This document shows, one piece after another, positions 11,001 to 21,800 of a stretch of DNA of 64,000 nt. How positions within the stretch are numbered: position 1 is the first letter of the stretch; each line of letters begins with the position of its first letter. The DNA comes from Bimastos eiseni (Eukaryota; Annelida; Clitellata; Crassiclitellata; Lumbricidae), in NCBI GenBank assembly GCA_959347315.1, contig OY365822.1, forward strand, positions 10,206,530 to 10,270,529. The letters run 5' to 3'. A program made the position numbers and the translations under genes. The notes under the pieces were generated by a model, which was not told the DNA's origin, ran no database searches, and saw only the letters and a program-made list of their open reading frames with translations.

Positions 11001-14000
11001 AAATCAGCAGCGATCTCAACAGGAGTCTGTGCTTGGGGCACTGAACAGAAATCTCGGCTAGTAATTCCACGCACAGGGACTGTGGAAGACAGTTCCAAGC
11101 TGAGGGGCTAACATAGGCAAAGCTCCAGGATACCAATAATATCATTTTCTAATGCACTATACATACCAATTACTTTACAGACCTACAAAACTCACAGAAA
11201 TTCATGACACATATGTATCTATATAATGGTCAAAATAATAAAAATCTCAGATGAAACTGTTGGAACCAAGAGTTGACGTGGAAAAACTTTACCCATAAAA
11301 AATATCTGAATGTAGATATTAAAGGAACTTTCACTGCAGAACTATCGGTTGTGTCAACAAGCTATTTACTGGTACGTGTCTGTTGAGGCTTTACGGACAA
11401 TTTATCCCAAATGCACCTTACTAATCTGCAGAATGGCATTGTTTGAAAAAGATAGAACCTACACACCTGTTGGGTGTATCGAGCTTTGTCAATGGCAGCC
11501 ATTTTTTGAAATTGTTCCTTCTGCTCAACAGTCAGCTCCCTCCACTTGACCGATATCTGCTTTGTCCACTCTGCCACCTGCATGCACACCAACAAATCAA
11601 TGAACCAGTGTAAAGTAATACAGCATAAGATGACATAAGCAGATGTAAGATGCAGTGGTGTAGCGGTATGTTCTGTATCCTGTAATTGGATGGACGTAGG
11701 TTCGAATCTACCTTAAGTCACTGTGCAGCGACCCTGGACAAGTTGCTTACTCATAATTGTCTGTGAGGGAGGCAAATGGAAACCATCTCACCCATTGATT
11801 GATTGATTAATCTCATTCCCAAGTGGCATAAAAACACAATGGATTTGCCCCTGACAGAGCAATCATCATCGTCGTCAGGCTGAGACTATTTTGTTGTAGA
11901 ACTTTAGCAAATTTCTGTAAAGCTGATAAACTTATGTCACAGCAAAAAACAAACATCATAAGAGCCACTACAAAAAAAGACATAAACAGAACTAGATATG
12001 GACATGGATATTATTCCAAATATGGATGTTAAACGATAACTAGAATTCCGGTTATCAGTTTAGAAAACGATAATAGGTTCATGTTATTTGCAAACCGATA
12101 ATCGATTTTTTTCTGCCTTACTAATAATCTCACCTGTCCTGGGGGCTCAAGTCGTCAACTAAGCAAATATTTCCCGGCCAAGTCTTCCCATTAGGGTAAT
12201 AGCCGCCGAATGCTAATGAACAGACAAGCCTAGCATAGGAAGATGAGCTAGGGAAGGGTAACCCAAGCCGCGAAGATAGCAGCACTCAGACAGAATAAGC
12301 TGACTTTGAAGCACCCGAATTTGATAGGTGCAGGGGGAGAGCCCATAGGCGAGTGAGGGAGTGGACCATGTGACTGCCGGTGGGGTTTTCAATGGAGAAC
12401 AAATGCAGCTTGTAACCCACTAGCGGCCAGTGTAAAACCATAGTGACGAGGAGAGTTTGGGAGCCGGAGGGCGCTGTAGGCTACTGTTTGTTCCCGGTTA
12501 TGTCACAATGTGACTTAAACACTTCGGCATCGAGTGATGACACTGCATTGTGATTACTAATACATAAAATAACGTGCATAGTTGTGTTGTATAACAATTC
12601 ACAATATTTTTCTAAGAACAAAAATAAAAACCAATAATCGATTTAAAATCGGTTTTATTAATCCGATAATCAGTTTGTCCCAAAAAACGATATTAACCAC
12701 CCAAATTCCAATCATAACGCCGCTGACGAGTTCTTCTTGACCTGTGACTACAATTTTTTTTAAAGTTTCCTAACAAGTTGCAAGCTTGAACATTTGAAGT
12801 GTCGTCGTCAGTTTCACATGTCGTGCAAGAACTTAACATAAAACAAAGATGTGATACGCAATGCAAAAGCATTGGTCAACATAGTGTCCCTACTACGTGC
12901 TGGTCAATTGTTTAGAACGCCTGGCCCGTAACATAGGCAAGTACGTGGTTGTAGCCTCCTCTCCCTGAGGATGGTTGCCTCGTAGGGACTTCACACAAGT
13001 CCCTCACTCACGATTGCTCAGCAACCTCGATTGTTGCTTCATCATTGACGAGTGTAAAGTGACATCGATACCATTTATAAGTAATCAGCAGTTCCACTGC
13101 GCCAGTTTCTAATGCCAAGTGCATCAATCGAAGGCGCATAAGGTTAGTTACAGCTCAACGACACTGCGTGATAACAAAGATCAATAACATCGCCCTCCTT
13201 CTTTATCCAGGCTTGGGACTGGCACTGCTGAACTTCAGAGGCTGGTGTAAGCGATGCAGACACAGTGATATTATCTCCAGCAGAAACAACAAATGTTGGT
13301 TGGCTTACGCGTGTGATTTTTTCTCCCCGCTTTGCTGCCTCTTCTCGCTCGATCTGAACAAAGAAGAAGTACGCCGACGTCGGTCTCTTCGGGCGATTTG
13401 GATCATTGTTCATCTTTCGCTTGCCGCTCTTTGTCGGCGGAGGTCGGTTGGGAACATTCACTGTACCTTAAAACGAACAAAACAGTACAGTCACCACTAA
13501 CCACTTGAAAATCAGTTATGCCTGAAGCCAGAGGCGGCGATCCCGGGGCAGTCGAGGGAGACAAGTCCCCCACCTTTTGCAGAGAAGAGATACGTTAAAT
13601 GTGTATCCCCACACATTTCCTACCCCTCTCTCATTGGGTGTCCCACCACCTGTCAAATGAGATCGCCGCCTCTGCCTGAAGCATAACTGACAACAAAAGA
13701 ATTATGAGTTTCAACACTGATACAATTCCAGCTGGCATAAGCAATGCTCTGCCACACCTTAATCTCATGGTTTTGAATGTCACTACTTATGGTCCTGAAT
13801 GTCACAATGGAGTTACCTGGCACTCTTAAGGTCCTGGAATTAGAACGATCATAGTGTGTGCATTTCTGTCATAAGTAGCATCCTTACAGGTTAGAACAGA
13901 TTTGCTGTATAACTGTTTAATTATCCAAGAATGCAAGCAAAGGCAGACTTACCACTACTTGTTCGTTGACTAGCAATGTACTGCGATGGGTTAGTCATCT

Positions 14001-15497
14001 GCACTGGCATGCCTCCTTGGAAGCCCATCATGTAGGGATGCCCAGCACCCCCTGGGCCAAAGCCTGACACAACATGAAAATAACAGAGATGATTTTTTAC
14101 AACACTGATTTTATAATTTTTATAAAAATCATTCAAGCATCACATTCAGCTGGTTCACTGGTCATCTTGTAAACACAGAGTGTGAATGTTTGAGCCTCCC
14201 TTATTGTGCATGTGCCTTGAGAAGATCTCTGTTGCACAAATGCTCAGTGCTATTTGTTGTTGTTCTGTAAAAGGATAGAGCTGCTGAATAATACAGATAA
14301 CATGGAAGCCAAGACCTGTGACGGGAATGGGTAACAAATTAAACAAGACAAGAAAACTAAGAAACCCAGCACTGTCACCAATCACGGAGCAATATAAGCA
14401 CAAACCCAGTTTTCGAAGGACTCTCTGTCTCTGTCGCTCACTCTCAGTCGATCATGATCCTAGCTTCACTCTCTCTGTCTTTCTCTCTCTCTCTCTCTTG
14501 ATCTGACTCTGCAAATCACCGCATTACCAATACAAACACTAAATTTTAGCCATCAGACTTTAACAAATGCAAAGGATGCTTTAACACTGACAACACAGAA
14601 TATAACTCCACCACAACCTCTTCTAAATAGCTCTAATGTAACAATCTATTTCACCGCCAAACACTGTAAACCACAAACGTCATTATGAGTCTCAAAAATT
14701 GATTAAGTACTGAAGTAAAAGTTCAGAGAAAGGACGTTCACAGCTATTCCAATACAGAAATGCACCTAGCCATCAATAACATCATCATCAAAAAACATTC
14801 ATGAGAAATAAATTTTTAATCTTATATTACATGAGCAGCATTAGTAACAACTAATCTGGATCATCATCATCATTCTTAACATCGTCTATATTGCTGTCTC
14901 CAAAACAAAACAAATTCTCAAACATAGTACATCAATATAATTATTAGCATTAACATTTCTAATGCACTGTAACGTAAATCAGCTAAGTTTTAGCACAAAG
15001 ACCTACCTCTGTGAAACAAAGTTTCTCACATGCGCTTGGTAAAATCATTCTCTATTATGACTTAATGGCAGGTTGATTGTGTACAACGTAGCAATCAAAC
15101 ATGACAATAATTATCATAGTGCTTTCAGCGAAGCATAATGACAATTTCAGACTTTCCAACTTCAGAAGACATGTCGGGATCGGAATACCAAACTCAGCGT
15201 CTAAACAGCGCTGAATAATCACTCGGCTGCTACCATAACCTTTCCACAGCCCAAGAAGTAATTAATCAAATATAATTACAGCTCTAAAGCAAAGTAATTT
15301 AATCCAAAATACGCGCGACAAAACCCACGCAAACCCTAGCCGCCATATTGCCGACGGCGGCCATCCTGCCTTCTGATTCATTATTAGCAGCCAGATTCTG
15401 GCGACTTAAAACCTCAATAGCAGCGGTTTCTGGACAAAAGAGAGATCTTAGAGTATGCCCGATACTCACCCATGTTCATGTATGGCTGGTAGGACAT
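8055..15497 (-). CDS. Two-HMG-box (HMGB/DSP1-like) chromatin protein, 7 exons, 301 aa
   Basis: Coding exons, 5' to 3': 15497-15470, 14063-13953, 13466-13309, 11577-11467, 9946-9817, 9358-9252, 8315-8055 (906 nt with stop). Phases match at every junction; introns are GT-AG. The start is MSYQPYMNMG, directly followed by a strong GTGAGT donor. Residues 10-47 are Gly/Met-rich. HMG box A lies about 68-136 (DPNRPKRPTSAYFFF; W at 103 and 111) and box B about 144-215 (ANRPKRAQSAYFLWL, EEWRKL). A basic AKRPRL follows at 219-224, then Pro/Gln-rich sequence, a Q9 run (265-273) and an Asp-rich acidic tail to the TGA. HMG boxes bend DNA and bind its minor groove; the acidic tail usually tunes binding in HMGB proteins. 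It is longer than typical HMGB1 (about 215 aa) because of the N-terminal leader and Q-rich linker, as in fly DSP1. The exact orthologue is uncertain. Introns hold a SINE, a hAT MITE, LINE scraps and a 20-bp minisatellite. Confidence 0.9.
8421..8475. mobile_element. 55-bp palindromic MITE-like element, copy 2
   Basis: Same length and ends as the copy at 7,640-7,694 (TACAGTATAA ... TTATACTGTA), with a similar interior (GTTAGACATG, GCCATAC, AGGCT). It lies in the last intron of the HMG gene, about 105 bp upstream of exon 7. Confidence 0.55.
8853..9085. repeat. 20-bp minisatellite, HMG intron 6
   Basis: About 11 units of ATTTAATCCAGTGAAAACCC, diverging toward both ends (ATTTAAACCAATGAAAACC). It lies in the intron between HMG exons 6 and 7, ending about 165 bp from the exon 6 donor. 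Confidence 0.85.
10065..10155. repeat. Retroelement 3'-tail-like fragment
   Basis: Contains TTTATATATAGCGCCTCCTC followed by CTACTCAAAGGCACTCA, the TATATAGCGCC...CAAAG pattern common at SINE and other retroelement tails in invertebrate genomes. A similar piece is at about 16,255-16,320. No coding. Lies in HMG intron 4. Confidence 0.35.
10936..11145 (-). pseudogene. LINE reverse-transcriptase C-terminal scrap
   Basis: The minus-strand frame reads SFAYVSPSAWNCLPQSL, matching the RSFxxxAPxxWNxLPxxL motif near the C-terminus of many non-LTR retrotransposon ORF2 proteins. Only this fragment is visible. Lies in HMG intron 4. Confidence 0.55.
11648..11860 (+). mobile_element. tRNA-derived SINE, copy 1
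   Basis: RNA polymerase III promoter boxes are visible: A-box-like TGGTGTAGCGG (11,656-11,666) and B-box GGTTCGAATCT (11,699-11,709). The body is shared with the copy at 17,843 (GCGACC-TGGACAAGTTGCTT, CATAATTGTCTGTGAGG, GGAAACCATCTCA). A GATT run follows. Lies in HMG intron 3. Confidence 0.75.
12020..12712. mobile_element. Candidate non-autonomous DNA element with CGATAATCGAT ends
   Basis: The left part has repeated GATAA/CGATAATCG motifs (GTTAAACGATAAC, AAACCGATAATCGATTTTTT). The right part mirrors them in complement (ATCGATTTAAAATCGG, CCGATAATCAGTTTG, AACGATATTAACC). The GC-richer middle (12,130-12,490) has no open frame. The termini match only imperfectly and I could not find a clear target duplication, so the limits are approximate. 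Confidence 0.4.
13529..13674. mobile_element. 146-bp hAT-type MITE
   Basis: Exact 14-bp inverted ends CAGAGGCGGCGATC / GATCGCCGCCTCTG and an exact 8-bp flanking duplication CCTGAAGC (13,521-13,528 and 13,675-13,682). Lies in HMG intron 2, about 55 bp upstream of exon 3 in genomic order. Related truncated pieces occur at about 18,885-18,960 and 56,110-56,200 (shared ATTTCCTACCCCTCT, TTGGGTGTCCC). Confidence 0.9.
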
Positions 15498-16099
15498 GTT
15501 GCGATACTCGGTTTCGAATCCAGTTTTTAAAGCGAACAAAGGACCCTCTTTCTCACTCTCACTCGACCACGACGCTCGCTTCTCTCGCTTCTGGACAAAA
15601 TATGACGTCAGGCGATCACGTGGCTCATGTTGATACATCGCTCTTCGTCTGCCTCCTTAGCTGCCTCCGAGTGATGCTCCGTATTGTCCATCCGTATCCC
15701 ATCCTCCTTCCCTCCACCTACATCGGTGCTTCTGCTGTTCAAAACTGATCTGTCCCATTTAGTTAAAACTGATTTGTTGGTCGAACCCTACAGCGTGCAT
15801 TTCGTTTATTTATTTAGATAAATAGGCCTACTAAGTGATGTGATGACCTACCTTCTAAAACTACACTCGAAGGCCAAGCGCAGGGCCCCAGCTTATTCAC
15901 GAGCGTTGCATCATGTGTGTTGACCAACGGGCTTTCTGAGGGAAGTGCTAGGAGGCAAAGTAACGCTTGTTGTACACTATATGGGTCAAGAATTGGACGG
16001 TGAGTAATCAGATGAACGGGGGTGAGTTATTTACGTGAAGAGGTGGGGCTTTAGTTTTGAGTGGAGAGCGCGCGGTTGATGATGATCGAGGCAGATGAT

Positions 16100-16238
16100 G
16101 GTAGGTGATAGGCAATGACATTACATTAATCGAAAAAGTTCGGAATTCAAAAGGCAAATAATTCCAGAGACGTGGTGCAGTGTCGAATATTGCGATTACG
16201 GCTACACTTACGAGTGTTTTTATTGACGGAAATATCAC
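16100..16238 (-). pseudogene. LINE reverse-transcriptase C-terminal scrap
   Basis: The minus-strand frame contains FDTAPRLWNYLPFEFR, again the APxLWNxLP motif of non-LTR ORF2 C-termini. Short and isolated. Confidence 0.45.
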
Positions 16239-16517
16239 TTCTGTCTTGTTTATTTATTTAGAGGATTCACATAGCGCCTCTACAAGCACATCTACTCAGG
16301 AGCGCTCCCGACCCAACCCTGGGTAAACAGTACAGTACTTGTACCCTATATGGGTAATTGATCCGGCGTCTATTGTCGATCAATTAATTGATTAATGTCC
16401 CAGGTCTAATTGAACGTTTCAGGGTTAGTAAAGCTGTTCTTTATCGCTTTGGTTGGGCTGGAACAATGAGGCAATAGAAGAACGAACTGGAAGCCTATCC
16501 GAGTATGTTATCTTTTG

Positions 16518-16563
16518 AATGTTCAATGAATGAATGAATGAATGAATGAATGAATGAATGAAT
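16518..16563. repeat. (AATG)n microsatellite
   Basis: About 11 uninterrupted AATG units. Confidence 0.9.
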
Positions 16564-16972
16564 GTGTTAGTTCGAATCCGCGTGTGTAGGACTACTTTAA
16601 GCATGGCATTGAATTGAAGGGGTGCATATTATAAATTCATAATTACAATCACCGTTATTTCTGCATTTTTAAACTCCACTAAGTCAAATGAAAACATCAA
16701 TCAATGACGCAGTGAGTTTTGCTTGAAGAACTTGATCACAGCTCATGAGCTAAATTCTATTATGCTCAAACCAGGCAAGCATTATGTAACTTGTACTGAA
16801 ATTAGACCTAATTTAAAAAGACAACAGCAATTAAACCATCACTCTTTAATATTTAAAAATAATTGTAATTCATTAACACCTAAAGATGTTGAATCACAAT
16901 ATGCATCATTGTATTAATAATTTACACAATAACATCATAATAAATTTGATGCAGAGAAAAGCAATTATATAA

Positions 16973-17260
16973 AAAGTTTTACCCATAAATTATACAACAG
17001 CATATATAATGATAAAAATACATAAAAGAAGCTAAAGTTTTACCCATAAATTATACAACAACATATAATAATTAAAAATAAATAAAAGTTAAAGTTTTAC
17101 CCATTAATTATACAACAGCATATAATAATTAAAAATAAATAAAAGTTAAAGTTTTACCCATAAATTATACAACAACATATAATAATTAAAAATAAATAAA
17201 AGTTAAAGTTTTACCCATTAATTATACAACAGCATATAATAATTAAAAATAAATAAAAGA
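16973..17260. repeat. 57-bp tandem repeat
   Basis: About five units of a 57-bp AT-rich sequence (AAAGTTTTACCCATAAATTA, then TACAACAGCATATAATAATT). Units alternate between ACCCATAAATT/CAACAACA and ACCCATTAATT/CAACAGCA, which suggests a 114-bp two-unit period. Ends about 160 bp downstream of the P450 stop codon. Confidence 0.85.
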
Positions 17261-17419
17261 AGCCATAGATTTTTTTTAAACCAAATCTGGAATGCACTGT
17301 GTTCACATTTAAAATTGTCTGAATTTCTGTGCCACGAATTTAAGCAATAGTCTCAAGCTGCACATTAATTTCTTCTCCAAAAGTTGTCTAATCTGGGCAT
17401 AAAATCAGTTTTAATTTCT

Positions 17420-18779
17420 TTATGACGGCATTGCACTTCTTGATGTGGCCTTCATGTACATTCCATTCTCTGTCTTCATTACAAGAGCGATTTGGTGAAG
17501 AGCGGGTCTTTCTGGATCAATCGTTAGCGTAAACCTAGAAAGTGTCATTTATATATATATAATTATATATATCTTATATCCTCTGACTTACTAATTCTAT
17601 GCCTTATGTTTTTCGATAAATGATGTAATTTCCCTCCTTTGCCTATTTTCTGCATCGTACTTACCCACTCTCTCATTTGAAATCCTTCAGGTCCTTCATT
17701 GGTCCCCTAATTTATAGTCACTGGTATCTTCAGTTTAGTCACAAAACTATTATTCTTGAACCTAATATTGCATCACTGAATTTATGCCAATGATTGTATC
17801 AATCACTGATTTTAACTGGCTACATCAATATCTATATATATATGGGACATGGTGGCATAGCGGAATGATCTGTGCCTAGCAACCGAAGGGTCACAGGTTC
17901 GAACTCACTTCAAGCCACCGTGTAGCGACCTTGGACAAGTTGCTTGCCCATAATTGTCTGTGAGGAAGGCAACGGGAAACCATCTCACTCATCTCATCCC
18001 CGGGTGAAGCGGTCTTTGGACTATCATATCCAGACGAAAAATGGTCGATTGTTACTAACTATATGATGATGGCAATGAAAGTGTTAAGAATTCAGAGGCA
18101 TCAATCTAGGGGGGTCCGAAGTCAAATGCCTCCAATTTCACGTAGGGGGGAAATTATATACTATTAGGGGGGAATATTTTGCCTTCCATGCCCTTGGGAT
18201 TGGGGGGTTTGCTTCCATCATTCAGCCAGGTATTGACATCTCTGTGAGAATTAACTTACCAAAATCAATTAATTAATAACATAATTGTGTATTAAACCTG
18301 TTGAAAAAAACAGTATTATTATGTTGATAAGCCATACAATATGTAATTTATTTTTGTGACACTTCAATTAGAGCAACTATATCACAATACTGGAATTAAT
18401 GAAAGTCAATTAAACGGATCTACGTAAACGAATTTTAACAGCCTAATTATTTCGGATGCTTTTATGTAAAATATGTGTACACACCTGCTCAGAATCCTTG
18501 CAATAGCTGTCTTCATTTCATGCATGGCAAAGTGCTGCCCAATACAATTCCTATTGCAATAACAACAAAATTAATGAATGGCAAATAAGAACTGCGTTTA
18601 TATTATATTTTAAACATGTCTCGTGAAATATAATAGATGAACCGTGAGGTATAAATTTCAGGATTCGTCTCCGAGTAGATATCTTGAAGGGGCGCTATAT
18701 AAAGTCAAATTGACTGATTGTTTTAATATGGTAATATTTTATTATTTTTATTATTATTGTCATTATCATTATTATCATC

Positions 18780-18810
<31 letters not shown>

Positions 18811-21800
18811 CATCGATGTTATTTACCACCCCTTCAAGACTGCATACGCAAGGGCGCTCCCATCTCAGCCCGGTTGAATAGTTGTGTCCCCCTACATTTC
18901 CTACCCCTCTTATTGGGTGTCCCCCCCCCAATCTCTTAAACGAGATCGCCGCCTCTGGATGAGAGGATATCATTCCAATGCAGATAAATATAAAACCTTG
19001 GTCCTGCAGAGAATGGTAGGAAGGCATAGTGGTCAGTGTCTGCCTGGTTCTCCGGACTGAACCTCTCTGGGCGAAATTCATCCGGATCCTTCCAGATGCT
19101 TGGCGAATGGTGCAGAACGTAGAGCTGAATGTCAACGATGGTTCCAGCTGGAACGAGGTGTCCCTCGATGTCTATGTCCTTTGTCATTATGCGCTCTATA
19201 AATGGAACTGGAGTGTGCAGTCGAAGCACTTCCTTCAGGCACATCGTCAGGTACTTCAGCTTTGGAAGGTCATCCCTGGAAATAAATGGTACAGCTCCTT
19301 TTCAGAGTCATTGGTCATATCAAGGGCATCAAAGAACTGGTACATGGGCCATTTCTGACTCGCCAACAATACATTTTTGGCCAACGAAGCCGTGTCTAAA
19401 GACAACACAATTGAGAATAAAAGGTCTAATTAGTCACTTTGCATGCATTATGAGTTTTCCATATTGTTTTTAATTGATAATGCGCATCAGAATCACGTTT
19501 TAAAAGCCTATTTCAACTGTTTGTATGGCCTCTCGGAGATCCCTATTCCATTATCCTCATGTACCTTTGCTTGCCACTTGCACGAAATATTGCTACTGGC
19601 CAGAGTTATGCAAGACTTGAAACTTCAAGACCAAGACGAGACCGAGACAGTGAGGTGCCGAGACTAAGACAGTGAGGTACCAAGACCGAGACACTAGGTT
19701 CAAGACAGTACGAGACAGTAAAAGACACAAGTGATCCTATATAAAATGCTGTAAAAAGTTAATGTATCAGTTTTTAGGAAAAATGTTTTTTTGTAATTTT
19801 AATTTGAAACTTATAATGTATATAGTACAAATCCCTGAGAACTGTTTTTATATTGCCGCACAAGATTTTAACTCAGTTCACGCGAAACTTATCGAGAGAC
19901 CGCTTGTTCGAGACAGAACAAGACATTCACTTCAAGACAGTTTCTAAAAATTCGAGACACTACCTCGAGACCGAGACAGCAGCCTTCCAAGACCGAGACA
20001 CTAAAAAACTGTCTCAAGACGTCTAGAGACCGAGACACTGTCTCGAGACCATACAATTCTGCTACTGGCCCGCCATTAAAAAATGTTTAGTGCGCCTTGG
20101 TTATATCATCAAATGTTGTCAGCACCACCATTATCATAAAAGATTACACATCCTCATTATCGTCACATTCACAATTATTCTCATGATTTAATTCTTTTTA
20201 TCCTATTTATATCATCTTAAATTCATTATCATCACCACTATCACCATCTTACTTACTGTTATCCTTATCATTGCAGCTCTTATCATCAACATTTACCATT
20301 CAATGTCTTTGTTATCTTTCCCACACAGGACCTCGTCAATTTCCTTCTGGCATTGTGCTTGAGCCTCTGGTTCGGAAGCCAGTGTATACAGCGCCCACGA
20401 AATCCCACTGGAAGTTGTATCATGACCTATAAGGTGTCAAATACATAAATCAAATCAATAATGAAATAGAAAATATCGAAAGTAACATTTTGCTATAATA
20501 ACCTTAATTATTGTTTTAATATCTTCCCAGGTGTATACCGACAATGAGGTTTTTACATGATGGTTCCATTTCTGTCTGTCTTTGATTGTATCCATGGCTG
20601 TTCCCAGGTCCATGTTGCTTCTTCAATGTACTGTCTCACATTTCCAGCCATGTCTTATTTAGTCTGAAGACAAATCTTTAATATTTAAGGCTAATAATGA
20701 CTAATTTAAGAGAAATTATAATTAACAATATCTGTCAACAAGTGTATCACCACTATCACCATCCGACTTACTGTTATCCTTATCATTGCAGCTGTTATCA
20801 TCAACATTATTTGCTCAGAGACTGAACCAAGGCTTAGGTAACCACCAATGGAGTACATACCTTCAAAGAGGAAAGTGTCCACCTCGTCGCGGATCTCCTG
20901 GTCACTTAGTCCTTGACCGGATTCATCACGCGCGGTCAACAGAATGTCGAGGAAATCCAGATGACGATTCTTTGTCAGAATCTCTGTACCTTGTTTCAGC
21001 TGCATCACAAACACAAGCAAAATATTAGCCAATGGCGGCACATAAGGCAATGCAAGAACAATCTGAAAGGTGCTATATAAAAGCTTGGATTATTTTTGGT
21101 CGGTAGTAAAGCAGACAGGACCGTTTCATACAGCAAGACACCAGATTATAACTATAATTATAAACTTTGAATGTGAGCCAATGATGTGCCACTGATGGAT
21201 ACTGGCAACTCTTGCGTGCTGTACTTCCATAAACTGGTGAGAAAGAACACCTTTCCAGATACCTGGTCTCTTGATTAAATAATAGCCATTGTTACAGATT
21301 AATTGTATTGTTATGTATTGTTACATACCTACCAGAGGTTTAACATTGCTAACAGAGTTTTAACATTGCTAACAGAGTTTTAACAAAGCTACCAGAGCTT
21401 CAACATACAAACATAGTTTTAACATAGCTAACAGATTTTTAACAAAGCTACCAGAGTTTTAGCATAGTTAACAGATTTTTAACAAAGCTACCAGAGTTTT
21501 AGCATAGCTACCAGATTTTTAACAAAGCTACCAGAGTTTTAACATAGCTACCAGATTTTTAACACAGCTACCAGAGGTACATAGCTACCAGAGTTTTAGC
21601 ATAGCTAGCAGATTTTTAACAAAGCTACCAGAGTTTTAGCATAGTTACCAGATTTTTAACAAAGCTACCAGAGTTTTAACATAGCTACCAGAGTTTTAAC
21701 ACAGCTACCAGAGGTTTAACATAGCTACCAGAGTTTTAGCATAGCTAATAGATTTCTAGCAAAGCTACCAGAGGTTTAACATGGCTAACAGAGTTTTAAC

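Larger units (their letters stand above)
15498..17419. other. Intergenic region between the HMG and P450 genes
   Basis: 15,498-15,700 is probably the HMG promoter and 5' UTR; I cannot place a transcription start. 16,010-16,240 holds a LINE scrap, 16,518-16,563 an (AATG)n microsatellite, 16,255-16,320 a retroelement-tail-like piece, and 16,973-17,260 a 57-bp tandem repeat. No further coding sequence is supported. Confidence 0.5.

Noticed and set aside
12130..12490. Structured RNA gene in the GC-richer core of the 12-kb element
   Set aside because: I could not recognise a known RNA or a convincing extended fold by eye; the flanking inverted motifs fit a transposable element better.
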